Origin: an uncultured Spirochaetaceae bacterium
GTDB taxonomy: Bacteria > Spirochaetota > Spirochaetia > Sphaerochaetales > Sphaerochaetaceae
NCBI GenBank assembly: GCA_944392965.1
Contig: CALXYM010000016.1
Location: forward strand, 1 to 51,916
Length of the DNA: 51,916 nucleotides
Reading direction: 5' to 3'
In this document: one piece after another, positions 1 through 8,802 of the stretch
Layout of the letters: every line of letters starts with the position of its first letter
How positions within the stretch are numbered: the first letter of the stretch is position 1
Notes under the pieces: model-generated
The model's input: the letters and a program-made list of their open reading frames with translations, nothing else
Told to the model about the DNA's origin: nothing
Databases searched by the model: none
Translations under genes and position numbers: made by a program

Positions 1-85
1 TAACGTAAGACTTGAGCAGGTTTTCCTGAGCAAGCAGCTGGCACTGAAGCTGGAAGCCCGCTCTTCTTAAGTGTAGGTAGTTCAC
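1..85 (+). mobile_element. Right end of an IS200/IS605-type (TnpB-only or TnpA/B) element
   Basis: The terminal nonamer GTAGTTCAC (77-85) is identical to the right terminus of the complete element at 32798-34241, and GGAAGC precedes it in both. The rest of the element lies left of the window. In TnpB elements the bases just outside this end (from 86) would be the guide portion of the omega-RNA. Confidence 0.45.
2..70 (+). CDS. TnpB-like transposon protein, C-terminal end only (partial)
   Basis: Open frame running in from the left edge and ending at TAA 68-70; the last residues are LKLEARSS. IS200/IS605 TnpB proteins commonly end in a short E-A-G-S-like tail immediately before the element's right end, and the sequence that follows ends in GTAGTTCAC, the same nonamer that ends the complete TnpB element at 32798-34241. 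A hairpin (CTTGAGCAGG/CCTGAGCAAG, 11-34, with one AG/AG internal mismatch) lies in this coding end, as expected for the omega-RNA part of such elements. Only 22 residues are visible, so the call rests on context. Confidence 0.45.
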   Translation, partial: NVRLEQVFLSKQLALKLEARSS

Positions 86-113
86 CCACCATGAGACATC
101 GTGGTGGTTTTTT
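86..113 (+). terminator. Rho-independent terminator
   Basis: CCACC pairs with GGTGG (an alternative pairing is CCAC.ATG/CAT.GTGG), followed by six T (108-113). It lies directly outside the mobile-element end and before the GH3 gene, so it ends transcription arriving from the left. Confidence 0.6.
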
Positions 114-175
114 CTTCATATAAATACCTCTTTCTTTCCAAAAGGCATGTTATCATTTTAGAAAAGGAGAATGAT

Positions 176-2476
176 ATGAATGCTGAGGAGATGGTAAAAA
201 ACATGACACTGGAGGAGAAGGCCTCTCTCACTGTTGGATCTGATTTCTGGAATTTTGTGGAAATCGAACGTCTCGATCTCTCCCGTATACTCGTCACCGA
301 TGGTCCTCACGGGATAAGGAAGCAGAAGGTCTTAGGAGAGGAGATGGGATCTGGTGAGAGCGTGGAGGCAACCTGCTATCCTCCTGCATGTCTTTCCTCT
401 TCAAGCTGGGATACCTCTCTGGTTGAAAAGGAAGGAGAGGCAATCGGCAAGGAGGCTTTAGCAGAGGGTGTATCCATAGTCCTTGGACCGGGGGCGAATA
501 TGAAGAGAAGCCCCTTATGCGGCAGGAATTTTGAATATTTCAGTGAAGATCCCTTTCTTTCCGGAAAGATAGCCGCAGCCTGGATAAACGGCGTGCAGAA
601 GAGAGGGGTTGGAACATCACTTAAGCATTTCGCAGCGAATAATCAGGAAAGGAAAAGGCTGATTGGAAACTCCGTCGTGGATGAGCGTGCCCTGAGGGAG
701 ATATATCTTGCCGGATTTGAGATGGCAGTAAGGCGAAGTCAGCCATGGAGCGTGATGTGTTCCTATAACATGATAAACGGGAAATATTCGTCCGATAATA
801 AATGGCTGTTAAGCGATGTTCTCAGGGATGAGTGGGGTTTTAAAGGTATCGTCATGACCGACTGGGGGGCGATGAATGACAGGGTTGAGGGTATCAAGGC
901 AGGTCTTGATGTCGAGATGCCAGGGCCGGACAAGGCTAATGTCGATGCCGTGATAAAGGCGGTAAGAGAAAAGAGGCTTAGCGAGGAGGATCTTGATAAG
1001 GTCGTTCTCAGGATTGTTGAGACTATGCTGAGGGCCAGGGAGTGTAAGAGGAACATCACCTATGATAAGAAGGAACACCATGAGATTGCCCGATACATAG
1101 CATCTCATTCGTTCATCCTTCTTAAGAACGAAGGACTTCTTCCTCTTGATAGGAAGAAGAGTTATGCCGTTGTCGGAGAGTTTGCCAAAAAGCCCAGATA
1201 TCAGGGAAGTGGTAGTAGCCGGATAAACAGCAATTACGTGGATTGTCCGTATGATGAACTTGTGAAGGCCGGATATGATGTTTCCTACGCCTCCGGTTAT
1301 TCCCTTGCTGTTGAATCTGCTGATAGCCTCTTGAATGAGGCTGTTTGCCTGGCTGGAGAGAAAGATGCCGTAATAGTATTCGCAGGCCTCAGTGAGGAAA
1401 GTGAGAGCGAAGGGTTTGACAGGTCCACGCTCTCTCTTCCTTCTTCCCACAATACTCTTATCGAGAGCATCGTGAAAGTCAATAAGAACGTCATTGTCGT
1501 TCTCTATGGTGGCTCTCCGTTTTCCATGCCATGGCTTGCTGATGTCGGCTCTGTTCTTCTTTGCTATCTTCCCGGGGATGCTGCAGGCGAGGCTACGGTG
1601 GATGTCCTCAGTGGAGAAGTGAATCCTTCTGGTAAGCTTGCAGAGACCTTTCCCCTTTCTCTTGAAGATACCCCCAGTTATGGTAATTTCTCCACATCGG
1701 ATAATGATGTTTTGTACAAGGAGTCCATACTTATCGGTTACAGATACTACGATTATATGAAGAAAGATGTCCTGTTTCCATTTGGCTTTGGCCTTAGTTA
1801 TACGGATTTCTCATATGAGGCTATCGAAATGGAATTCGATGATGACAAGAAGATGGGAACAGTCAGAGTGAAGGTCAGAAATACGGGAGAATGTGCAGGA
1901 GAGGAGGTCGTACAGCTTTACGTCGAGAAACTGAAGAGCCGGATATTCCGCCCCATAAGGGAGCTAAAAGGTTTCAGAAAGGTGTTTCTTGATAAGGATG
2001 AAGTCAAGACTGTTGAGTTTCATCTTGATGAGAGGAGCTTTTCTTATTACTCCGTACCCCTTGGAAGATTTGACATTGAAGACGGAGAGTACAGGATCTA
2101 TGCAGCATCCTCTTCACGCGATCTCCGGCTTAGTGTGGATATACATGTCAGTGGGAATATCTCACCTGAGGTGATGTCATGGCGGATTGGAGATGACTTT
2201 TCTCTCCTCTTCAAAGACAAAAAGGTTCCTCTCTCTCCTGATAGAAGCAGATTATCCGTCAACTCTTCCCTTTCAGAGGTCATGGAAAACAGGAATGCAT
2301 ACGAGGCTTTCAAACCTCTGATCGATTCATATGTTAAGCCTTTTGAAGGAAGAAATGATGGAATGAGCCGTATGATGCTTGCAATGGCAATGGATATGCC
2401 TCTCAGAGGAGCGTCTGTGATGACAGGGGCCATGGGCATTGATGAGATAAAGGAAAAACTTGAGACTTTAAATTGA
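176..2476 (+). CDS. Glycoside hydrolase family 3 beta-glucosidase
   Basis: 766-residue cytoplasmic exo-beta-glycosidase (no signal peptide) likely cleaving imported cello-oligosaccharides or other beta-glucosides. The start is the ATG after AAAAGGAGAATGAT; an upstream in-frame start at 101 lacks a ribosome site. The N-terminal barrel carries GRNFEYFSEDP and the nucleophile motif MTDWGA (Asp229); the alpha/beta domain carries ESEGFDR (Glu410/Glu412 region, where GH3 enzymes place the acid/base); a fibronectin III-like domain follows at about residues 560-630 (EEVVQLYV, RELKGF). About 80 further residues of uncertain role form the C terminus. No PA14 insertion is evident. It is a single-gene unit between a terminator and the promoter at 2486. 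The family is certain; the substrate could also be a xyloside or similar. Confidence 0.93.
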   Translation: MNAEEMVKNMTLEEKASLTVGSDFWNFVEIERLDLSRILVTDGPHGIRKQKVLGEEMGSGESVEATCYPPACLSSSSWDTSLVEKEGEAIGKEALAEGVSIVLGPGANMKRSPLCGRNFEYFSEDPFLSGKIAAAWINGVQKRGVGTSLKHFAANNQERKRLIGNSVVDERALREIYLAGFEMAVRRSQPWSVMCSYNMINGKYSSDNKWLLSDVLRDEWGFKGIVMTDWGAMNDRVEGIKAGLDVEMPGPDKANVDAVIKAVREKRLSEEDLDKVVLRIVETMLRARECKRNITYDKKEHHEIARYIASHSFILLKNEGLLPLDRKKSYAVVGEFAKKPRYQGSGSSRINSNYVDCPYDELVKAGYDVSYASGYSLAVESADSLLNEAVCLAGEKDAVIVFAGLSEESESEGFDRSTLSLPSSHNTLIESIVKVNKNVIVVLYGGSPFSMPWLADVGSVLLCYLPGDAAGEATVDVLSGEVNPSGKLAETFPLSLEDTPSYGNFSTSDNDVLYKESILIGYRYYDYMKKDVLFPFGFGLSYTDFSYEAIEMEFDDDKKMGTVRVKVRNTGECAGEEVVQLYVEKLKSRIFRPIRELKGFRKVFLDKDEVKTVEFHLDERSFSYYSVPLGRFDIEDGEYRIYAASSSRDLRLSVDIHVSGNISPEVMSWRIGDDFSLLFKDKKVPLSPDRSRLSVNSSLSEVMENRNAYEAFKPLIDSYVKPFEGRNDGMSRMMLAMAMDMPLRGASVMTGAMGIDEIKEKLETLN

Positions 2477-2485
2477 AAAGCATGT

Positions 2486-2513
2486 TTGAAAGCTAGGAAA
2501 AGCGTGCTATGAT
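2486..2513 (+). promoter_or_regulatory. Sigma-70-type promoter for the 2539 gene and hexokinase operon
   Basis: TTGAAA (2486-2491), 16-base spacer, TATGAT (2508-2513) with an extended TGC just before it. This places the start near 2520, with a short leader carrying GGAGG before the ATG at 2539. Confidence 0.6.
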
Positions 2514-2538
2514 TCTTTGTAGAATCTTTGGAGGACAA

Positions 2539-3177
2539 ATGAGGAGAAAAGTGCTTTTTACAGCTGTTCTTTTTGTCTTCTGTTGCTCTACATTAGTCGC
2601 TATAAGTGTCAGGGAGACTGATATAGCGCTTTCTTCTGCCTTCGATGGTACGATAGCTGCTGTTGCTTCGGTGACATCGAGCCCTCCCTTATCTCTACAG
2701 GGAGTATCTTTCGAGTATACCGATAGCGGACTGCCATGGAGGATAATATTCACACGTTCGGACCTTTCATCTTACATGGAGGCGCTTTCTTTTAACACCG
2801 ATAGTAGAAGACGGTGGTATGAGACTCTTCTTGATCAGGGGAGCAGTGTGATCTCCCCATTCAGGGAACGTGCGATAAGCTATCTTACTTCCTCTTCTTA
2901 TGAGAAAGGGGAGATCATCCTGGATGGAACCATTACACTTGATACCAGGGAGGCGAGCAATCTCGATCTTCTACTATCATCCCCTTCATGGTCTGGTCTT
3001 GTCATCCCTCTGGACCTAAGTCTCATGATAACCAGCAGGGAGACCTCATCTCCCCTGATTCTGGAGGGAGATATAGAAATTATCGGTGGCGATGATTCAA
3101 AGATTACAGTATACTCAGAGAATCTTATGATAAACGGGGAGGAGATATGTTTCTCCCCATTTGAGATTTCCTATTGA
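2539..3177 (+). CDS. Small exported protein of unknown function
   Basis: 212 residues. The start is the ATG preceded by TTTGGAGGACAA; an ATG ten codons earlier overlaps the promoter. The N terminus MRRKVLFTAVLFVFCCSTLVA is a signal peptide (basic n-region, hydrophobic core); a Cys pair sits near the cleavage region but the lipobox is not convincing, so periplasmic is more likely than lipoprotein. The mature part is Ser/Leu-rich with beta-strand-like periodicity and no motif I recognise. It lies 19 bases before the hexokinase start and probably shares its transcript. Confidence 0.7.
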   Translation: MRRKVLFTAVLFVFCCSTLVAISVRETDIALSSAFDGTIAAVASVTSSPPLSLQGVSFEYTDSGLPWRIIFTRSDLSSYMEALSFNTDSRRRWYETLLDQGSSVISPFRERAISYLTSSSYEKGEIILDGTITLDTREASNLDLLLSSPSWSGLVIPLDLSLMITSRETSSPLILEGDIEIIGGDDSKITVYSENLMINGEEICFSPFEISY

Positions 3178-3196
3178 AAAAAGGAGTTTGGGTTTT

Positions 3197-4492
3197 ATGG
3201 ATTGTAATGTTGATGATTTCCTGACCAGGCATAAGATCAGTGCAGATATGATCAACGCTGATGAGGTTCTCTCCCAGTTTCTCAGCGAGATGGAGAAGGG
3301 GCTTGCTGGAGAGGAGAGCAGCCTCCAGATGATTCCCACCTATTGCTCTCTTAACAGCAATATCAAACCGGGGGATCGAGTCATAGTCCTTGATGCGGGT
3401 GGAACGAATTTCAGGACATGTCTTGTAACGTTTAATGATGAGTTGCAGCCGGAGATAAGTGATTTCAGAAAGGTCGGCATGCCTGGGGTGAAAGAGGAGG
3501 TAAGTGCTGAGGAATTCTTCTCCGTCCTTGCCGATAATGTCGAGCGTCTGATAGACAAGTCTGACAAGATTGGATTCTGCTTCTCATATGCAGCCAGGAT
3601 TACCGAGGATCATGACGGTATCCCTATAATGTTTTCCAAGGAGATAAAGGCTCCCGAGGTCATTGGAAAGCCTATTGGGGCTTCCCTTTTAAAAGAGCTT
3701 GCATCAAGGGGACATGATGTTTCCTCCAAGAGGGTGTCCGTCGTTAATGATACTGTTGCAACCCTTCTTGCGACGAAAGCAAAGTGTCCTGATATATGTT
3801 CCGGTTACATAGGATTCATCCTCGGCACGGGAACTAATACGGCCTATGCCGAACTGAATCGCAACATAGGTAAGATAAGAATGGCTGAGGGGAATGAGAG
3901 GCAGATAATAAATGTTGAATCTGGTGATATGCACATCGTACTTGGGGATATCGATGATGCTTTTGTGGCAAGCACGAAGGATCCGAAGAGCTATCTGTTT
4001 GAGAAGGCGATAAGCGGTGCGTATCTGGGGCCTTTCAGCCATAGGGTCATAGAGGAAGCTGTTAAGGAAGGGGTGCTTACTAAAGCTTTTGGTGATCGGT
4101 TCAGCAAGATATCGACACTTTCCACAACATATATGTCGAACTATCTTGAGATGTGCCATAACGAGGATTATGTGCTTGTTTCCCTCATAGATAACGAGGA
4201 GGATGCCACTGCACTTTATAAAATACTCGATGCGATAATCGAGAGGGCTGCAAAACTGACTGCGATCAATCTGACTGCGGCTGTCCTCAAAAGTGGACTT
4301 GGTACACAGCCTCGTTATCCGGTGGTTATCAACGCGGACGGTACGACCTTCTACAAGACCGAGAACCTTGAGTTCTATACAAGGAAGTATCTGCATGAGA
4401 TCCTGCAGAAGAAGCATGGCAGGTACGTGAAGATCGTGAATGTTCCAGACAGCCCAGTATACGGTGCGGCAATCGCAGGATGTTCGGTGTAA
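3197..4492 (+). CDS. Hexokinase (eukaryotic-type family)
   Basis: 431 residues; ATP-dependent phosphorylation of glucose or other hexoses. The start follows AAAAAAGGAG; an in-frame start 12 codons upstream lacks a site. Hexokinase landmarks occur in order: phosphate-1 loop LDAGGTNFRT (Asp66), sugar-loop GFCFSYAARIT, NDTVATLLA with the catalytic-base Asp185, phosphate-2 loop ILGTGTNTAYAE, and a late adenosine-side segment around VINADGTTFYKT. This is the eukaryote-like hexokinase fold rather than a ROK or bacterial glucokinase, a type known in treponemes. It is followed with no gap by the pyridoxal-kinase-like gene. Confidence 0.9.
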   Translation: MDCNVDDFLTRHKISADMINADEVLSQFLSEMEKGLAGEESSLQMIPTYCSLNSNIKPGDRVIVLDAGGTNFRTCLVTFNDELQPEISDFRKVGMPGVKEEVSAEEFFSVLADNVERLIDKSDKIGFCFSYAARITEDHDGIPIMFSKEIKAPEVIGKPIGASLLKELASRGHDVSSKRVSVVNDTVATLLATKAKCPDICSGYIGFILGTGTNTAYAELNRNIGKIRMAEGNERQIINVESGDMHIVLGDIDDAFVASTKDPKSYLFEKAISGAYLGPFSHRVIEEAVKEGVLTKAFGDRFSKISTLSTTYMSNYLEMCHNEDYVLVSLIDNEEDATALYKILDAIIERAAKLTAINLTAAVLKSGLGTQPRYPVVINADGTTFYKTENLEFYTRKYLHEILQKKHGRYVKIVNVPDSPVYGAAIAGCSV

Positions 4493-5308
4493 ATGAGCCG
4501 GGTTGTCGCAATACATGATTTAAGCCTCTGGTCCAAGTCGAGCCTTTCAGTCGTTCTACCTGTCCTGGAGGCCATGAATCATGAAGTATTCCTTCTTCCC
4601 ACGATGATTCTCAGTACGCAGAGTGATGGTTATTCCGATCTTTTGGAGCATGATCTTTCCTCTGATATTCTTCCTTTTTATGAGAGGGTGAAGAGTTATG
4701 GCTATACCTTTGATGCCGTATATTCCGGTTATCTTGGTAATGCCCGTATCGTCGAATCGGTTAGAAAAATCATGGAGAGTGAGTCCTGCTTTACTCTTGT
4801 AGATCCCGTGCTGGGAGATAATGGGGAGCTCTATCAGAACATGGGAAAGGATAATGTCGAATCCGTCCTTTCCCTCGTCAAGCACGCCGATGTCATTACA
4901 CCGAATCTTACGGAGGCATCGATACTTCTTGGCAAGGATATCAAGAAGGGATATACGAACAGGGATATATCAATTCTTGTCGATGGCCTGAGGATGATAG
5001 GCCCTCATCGGGGAGTAATAACCTCCGTTCCCCTTGAGATAGGAAAACTTGCGAATGTCGCATATGATGGAGATGATATGAGGCTCTTTGCTTTTGATGA
5101 TCTTTCCGTCTCCTATCCAGGAAGTGGTGATCTTTTCGCATCCCTGTTCATCTCTTTTTTCCTTGGTGATTATTCATTCTTCCCCTCTGTTAAGATGAGC
5201 GGAGAGATAACTACAAGGGCGATAAGGTATGCGAAAGAGACGAAGAGGGAACGCAGGCTCGGTATCAGCCTCCTTCCCGTCATGTCTGATATAAGGGAGG
5301 TCCTATGA
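4493..5308 (+). CDS. Pyridoxal/pyridoxamine kinase-like protein (ribokinase superfamily)
   Basis: 271 residues; probably phosphorylates pyridoxal, pyridoxamine or pyridoxine in B6 salvage. The N-terminal pattern HDLSLWSKSSLSVVLPVLEAM with VFLLPTMILSTQSDGY matches PdxK/PdxY entry motifs, LVDPVLGDNG is the family's strand-turn, ITPNLTEASILLG is the PdxK-type segment, and PGSGDLFASL holds the GxGD anion hole with catalytic Asp. The ATG directly abuts the hexokinase stop (TAAATG), implying translational coupling. Substrate specificity (PdxK, PdxY or ThiD-like) cannot be fixed from sequence alone. Confidence 0.85.
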   Translation: MSRVVAIHDLSLWSKSSLSVVLPVLEAMNHEVFLLPTMILSTQSDGYSDLLEHDLSSDILPFYERVKSYGYTFDAVYSGYLGNARIVESVRKIMESESCFTLVDPVLGDNGELYQNMGKDNVESVLSLVKHADVITPNLTEASILLGKDIKKGYTNRDISILVDGLRMIGPHRGVITSVPLEIGKLANVAYDGDDMRLFAFDDLSVSYPGSGDLFASLFISFFLGDYSFFPSVKMSGEITTRAIRYAKETKRERRLGISLLPVMSDIREVL

Positions 5309-5865
5309 GAGCCTTGATTGTTGCAAGTAGCAGAGAGGAACTTTCCGCATTCCAAGATGATCGTTATATAAAGGTCGTGACGGGGACGGGACTGTGCCTT
5401 GCCGCAATAGAGACAGTTCGATCTATAATCGAATATTCTCCGGATATCGTAATAAACGTAGGAAGCGCTGGATGTCTGAATGGCAGGCATAAGATAGGAT
5501 CCGTCATCTCGTTCAAGGAGGTATATAACAGGGATCAGGATCTGACTTCTTACCATCTTCCACCTTATTCAACCTTGAACAAGGATGGCTCAACCTTAGG
5601 GCCTGTATCTCTCCTTGGAAAGGAGAACACGCTCATCTCCTCATCTGCTTTTACCGTTACTCCCGATGCATCTGCCGATGCTGCGGACATGGAGTGCTAT
5701 GCAGTGGCTCTTGCCGCTGAACGAATGGGAAGGAAAACGGCTTCATTCAAGCTCATTACAGATATAGTGGGAGAAAAACCTTTGATATCAGATTATAGGA
5801 GGATTCTCAGGGAAGGGAGACTCCTACTTGAAGGGGAAGTAAGGAAGTTTCTTGATTCACTTTGA
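5305..5865 (+). CDS. Nucleosidase/nucleoside phosphorylase superfamily protein (MTAN-like)
   Basis: 186 residues, shorter than classical MTA/SAH nucleosidase (about 230). VINVGSAGCLN matches the family glycine motif, ADMECYAVALAAERMG matches the ribose-binding DMEGYA motif (with Cys for Gly), and LITDIVGE holds the catalytic Asp position (usually SD). It likely cleaves a purine nucleoside such as MTA, SAH or futalosine. It overlaps the previous gene by four bases (ATGA) and is the third gene of the hexokinase operon. Confidence 0.75.
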   Translation: MRALIVASSREELSAFQDDRYIKVVTGTGLCLAAIETVRSIIEYSPDIVINVGSAGCLNGRHKIGSVISFKEVYNRDQDLTSYHLPPYSTLNKDGSTLGPVSLLGKENTLISSSAFTVTPDASADAADMECYAVALAAERMGRKTASFKLITDIVGEKPLISDYRRILREGRLLLEGEVRKFLDSL

Positions 5866-5932
5866 TTTTCCAGATAACTTGCCAATAAAAAGATGAATTA
5901 TATGATTCTATTGTTTATTTCAGAATATAATA

Positions 5933-5946
5933 ATCCGAATTCGGAT
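5933..5946. other. Perfect 14-base palindrome, possible terminator or operator
   Basis: ATCCGAATTCGGAT between two convergent operons. As RNA it could form a 5-bp stem with an AATT loop followed by a T-rich stretch (weak plus-strand terminator for the hexokinase operon); as DNA it could be a dimeric-protein site. Its location after the operon end favours the first reading. Confidence 0.35.
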
Positions 5947-5981
5947 ATGTTTATTTAATATTATGTTTGAGAAGAGTTATG

Positions 5982-6005
5982 AAAAAAGGCAGGTAGATCC
6001 CTGCC
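5982..6005 (-). terminator. Terminator of the pyruvate kinase gene
   Basis: Read on the minus strand: GGCAGG, six-base loop, CCTGCC, then a run of six T. It lies 10 bases beyond the pyk stop. Confidence 0.8.
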
Positions 6006-6015
6006 AAATTATCTA

Positions 6016-7431
6016 TCATAGATATGTTATTTGCATGCTGTCCGCATACTGATAGCCGGTCATGCTTCCAGATGTTATTATTGCAAGCTCTCCCTTTTCC
6101 ACTATGTTCGTGCTGAGAGCAAGTTTGATTGAGTTCTTCCTCATCTCAACAGTATCATCGGTATAGGGCGCGTGCAGCGGATATACGCCGAATTGCAGCC
6201 TCAGCTGTCTGCATGCCTTCTCATCCGTCACGCAGGCTATTATCGGAGCCTCAGGGCGATAGAAGGATGTGAGCAGTGCGGTTCTTCCCGTTGCGGACAT
6301 GCAGATTATGGCTTTTGCATCGAGGAAGTAGGATGCATCGACGCTTGCACTTGCAATCGTGTTTGGAATGTCCTCGCTGAGCTTGAGCTGGTTGGAGAAG
6401 AATCTCTCCTTATTGTCAATCTGATCCTCGGTGTATTCCGCGATTGATGCCATCGTCTTTACTGCTTCAATCGGATATTTTCCAGCCGCCGTCTCTCCGC
6501 TGAGCATAAGACAGGTTGTCCCGTCATAGATCGCATTTGCAACATCTGAGACTTCTGCTCTCGTCGGCCTTGGATGCTCGGTCATGCTATCAAGCATCTG
6601 TGTCGCCGTCACTACCAGCTTACCTTTTTTGTAACATTTCTCAATTATGCTTTTCTGGATGCTGGGCAGTTCCCTGAATGGAATCTCAACTCCCATGTCA
6701 CCCCTTGCGACCATCACTCCGTCCGCAATCTCAATTATCTTGTCAAGGTTCTCAACTCCGCTCTGATTTTCGATCTTTGCTATGATCTTTATCCTTTCCC
6801 CGCCGTTCACATTGAGCAGTTTCCTCAGCTTTTTAACATCCTCTACGCTTCTTACGAAACTAGCAGCAATGTAATCGACATCCATCTCTATTCCAAAAAG
6901 GATGTCCTTTCTGTCTTTTTCTGAAATGTAGCTCTGGTCTATCTCCACACCGGGGACGTTGATACTTTTCTTGTTGCTTATCCTGCCTCCGTTTTTCACC
7001 CGGCAGATAAGGTCGTTGTTCTTTATCTCCTCCACTGTCATAGAGACAAGGCCGTCATCGATCAGTATCTCATCACCTTTCTTGACATCTTCAGCCAGAT
7101 AGGGGAAAGTGACGCTTACGCCATCCTTATTTCCCTTCACATCATCGTCTGCATACAGTGTGAACATCTGACCATCCTCAAGGACTACTGATCCCTCCTC
7201 AAAATCCCTGATTCTGATCTCGGGCCCCTTCGTGTCGAGAATAAGAGGAATTTCTGTTCTGAGCTCTTTTGAAACCCTCTTGACCCTCTCCATTCTCGTC
7301 TTGTGCTCCTCGTAAGAGCCGTGGGAAAAATTGAATCTGGCCCCATCCATGCCGGCGAGAATCAGTTCTTTCACCTTCTCATCGGTATCGACACTGGGCC
7401 CCATGGTGCATATTATCTTCGTCTGTCTCAT
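6016..7431 (-). CDS. pyk: Pyruvate kinase
   Basis: 471 residues; final ATP-yielding step of glycolysis (PEP + ADP to pyruvate + ATP). Start context GGAAAGGAATACACATG. Motifs: TKIICTMGPS, FNFSHG, LDTKGPEIR, the active-site segment IIAKIENQSGVEN, VARGDMGVE, and the signature region VTATQMLDSM/PRPTRAEVSDVANAI. The C-terminal domain is standard length, with no extra PEP-utilizing domain. It is a single-gene unit with its own terminator (5982-6005). Confidence 0.96.
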   Translation of the reverse strand: MRQTKIICTMGPSVDTDEKVKELILAGMDGARFNFSHGSYEEHKTRMERVKRVSKELRTEIPLILDTKGPEIRIRDFEEGSVVLEDGQMFTLYADDDVKGNKDGVSVTFPYLAEDVKKGDEILIDDGLVSMTVEEIKNNDLICRVKNGGRISNKKSINVPGVEIDQSYISEKDRKDILFGIEMDVDYIAASFVRSVEDVKKLRKLLNVNGGERIKIIAKIENQSGVENLDKIIEIADGVMVARGDMGVEIPFRELPSIQKSIIEKCYKKGKLVVTATQMLDSMTEHPRPTRAEVSDVANAIYDGTTCLMLSGETAAGKYPIEAVKTMASIAEYTEDQIDNKERFFSNQLKLSEDIPNTIASASVDASYFLDAKAIICMSATGRTALLTSFYRPEAPIIACVTDEKACRQLRLQFGVYPLHAPYTDDTVEMRKNSIKLALSTNIVEKGELAIITSGSMTGYQYADSMQITYL

Positions 7432-7598
7432 GTGTATTCCTTTCCGTCATGCTATCATAAATAAGCAAACAAGTTAATTGATTTGTTGATAAATTGTATG
7501 GTTGGTAAACTATATCAGGTGCAATGATCTGCCAATGACAGAACAATGGCATGATTAAAAAACCGTTTAAATAAATTAATTTTATTTATACTAAATAA

Positions 7599-8759
7599 TT
7601 ATAATGAATATTGGTTTATGTCATCCTTATAAGTAAGCATACCTGACTTTCTCAGTTTCACAGCATTGCTTGTTTCCTTCTCTGAAAGTTCCATGGCATA
7701 TGCCCTTATCTCATCCTCCTGCATTTCATACACTTTTTCTGCCCCATCTAGCAGTGTCGTCATGCTCTCTTTTGACGTATCGTCAAGGGCTATTCTTCTA
7801 TCAAGGATTTCAGAATAGATTCTGGTATATTTTACATCTTTCAGATTCTTCATCATGCTCTCTGCAAGGTTCTCCTGTGCGTTCGAATATATACGGGTTA
7901 TACTGGTCATCCATACTGTTGCCCCTCCGCTTGTCTTGCTTGGATCAAAGGAGTAGGGACGTTTGCATGTGGAGAGTGAGAACATGCGGAACTCATTCGC
8001 TTCTGGATAGAGTTTCTTTGCCTCTATATATGCGATCATGGCAGGATTGTTAGCTACAAGTCCTCCATCTGAGAGTACGAGATCCTCACCAGTTTCCCGA
8101 TCTCTTAAAAGGGCGGGAGGAAAATAAAGAGGAGCTGCTGTCGAGGCCCTTGCCGCCTCTCGAGCGAGGAAGCCGTGAGCATCGTAGCTTTTGAAGATAA
8201 AAGGACGTCCGTTCGGGCAGTCATATGATATGACTATCGTGGGGACGAGAGCCTCCTCAAGAGCGATATCTGCGAGTTTCTCTTTCAGAAACGACTCATA
8301 TGGTCTGACATCATATTTTACTTGGAAAAGCTGTCCTATGACGTTCATTATTGAATGTGGGAAAATCCTCTCTCCGTGTTTGAGGTATATGTCAAGAAGA
8401 CAGGAGGGATTTGCATTTACCTCTATGAGACCTTTTTGTATTCTTTCCTCTTTTCGGAATATGCCCTTCTTATATTTCTGATATACCGGGTATGGTTCCA
8501 ATGTGTCTTTTTCCAGGTCGTTATCCTTTAATGGAGATGTGAGCCCAAGAGAGAGGAGTGCTCCTGTGCTTGTCCCTGCAACGAGATCGAAATGTGAGTA
8601 AAGAGGCCTTTTATCCCCCAGATTCTTCAAGATCTCATCGAGACGTGAGAGAATATAGGCGGGAATCACGCCACGCATTCCTCCTCCGTCTATGCTGAGA
8701 ATGTATCTGATCTCCTTTTCCTTCCTCTCTTTCTGGAAGATGCTTATAAGTTTACCCAT
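7599..8759 (-). CDS. Patatin-like phospholipase
   Basis: 386 residues; a Ser-Asp dyad lipid acyl hydrolase. The oxyanion loop DGGGMRG (residues 24-30), nucleophile elbow GTSTG (Ser64) and catalytic Asp231 in SDGGLVANNPA are all present and correctly ordered. There is no signal peptide, so it is probably cytoplasmic and acts on the inner leaflet or on released lipids. There is no Shine-Dalgarno before the ATG; the promoter at 8770-8798 ends only about 10 bases upstream, suggesting a near-leaderless mRNA. It is divergent from the radical SAM gene. Confidence 0.9.
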   Translation of the reverse strand: MGKLISIFQKERKEKEIRYILSIDGGGMRGVIPAYILSRLDEILKNLGDKRPLYSHFDLVAGTSTGALLSLGLTSPLKDNDLEKDTLEPYPVYQKYKKGIFRKEERIQKGLIEVNANPSCLLDIYLKHGERIFPHSIMNVIGQLFQVKYDVRPYESFLKEKLADIALEEALVPTIVISYDCPNGRPFIFKSYDAHGFLAREAARASTAAPLYFPPALLRDRETGEDLVLSDGGLVANNPAMIAYIEAKKLYPEANEFRMFSLSTCKRPYSFDPSKTSGGATVWMTSITRIYSNAQENLAESMMKNLKDVKYTRIYSEILDRRIALDDTSKESMTTLLDGAEKVYEMQEDEIRAYAMELSEKETSNAVKLRKSGMLTYKDDINQYSL

Positions 8760-8769
8760 TTCGCTTTAA

Positions 8770-8798
8770 TTGATAATATCAAAGGAGAAGAGGGTCAA
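8770..8798 (-). promoter_or_regulatory. Promoter of the patatin gene, near-leaderless
   Basis: On the minus strand: TTGACC, 17-base spacer, TATCAA, then 10 bases to the ATG. The predicted start is about four bases before the ATG, with no Shine-Dalgarno. The -35 box falls beside the probable GTG start of the divergent gene. Confidence 0.4.
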
Positions 8799-8802
8799 GA
8801 AG

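Noticed and set aside
2098-2538. 146-codon antisense frame at the GH3 gene end
   Set aside because: Low-information Ser-rich product overlapping the GH3 C terminus and the next promoter.
3704-4516. 270-codon antisense frame over hexokinase
   Set aside because: The coding strand carries all hexokinase motifs; the antisense product has no recognisable pattern.
7531-7552. Imperfect inverted repeat TGCCA..TGGCA upstream of pyk
   Set aside because: No T-tract on either strand and modest stem; not convincing as terminator or operator.
8770-8802. TTG start for the radical SAM gene
   Set aside because: No ribosome site before it, whereas AGAGG precedes the GTG at 8803; the added residues are not family-like.
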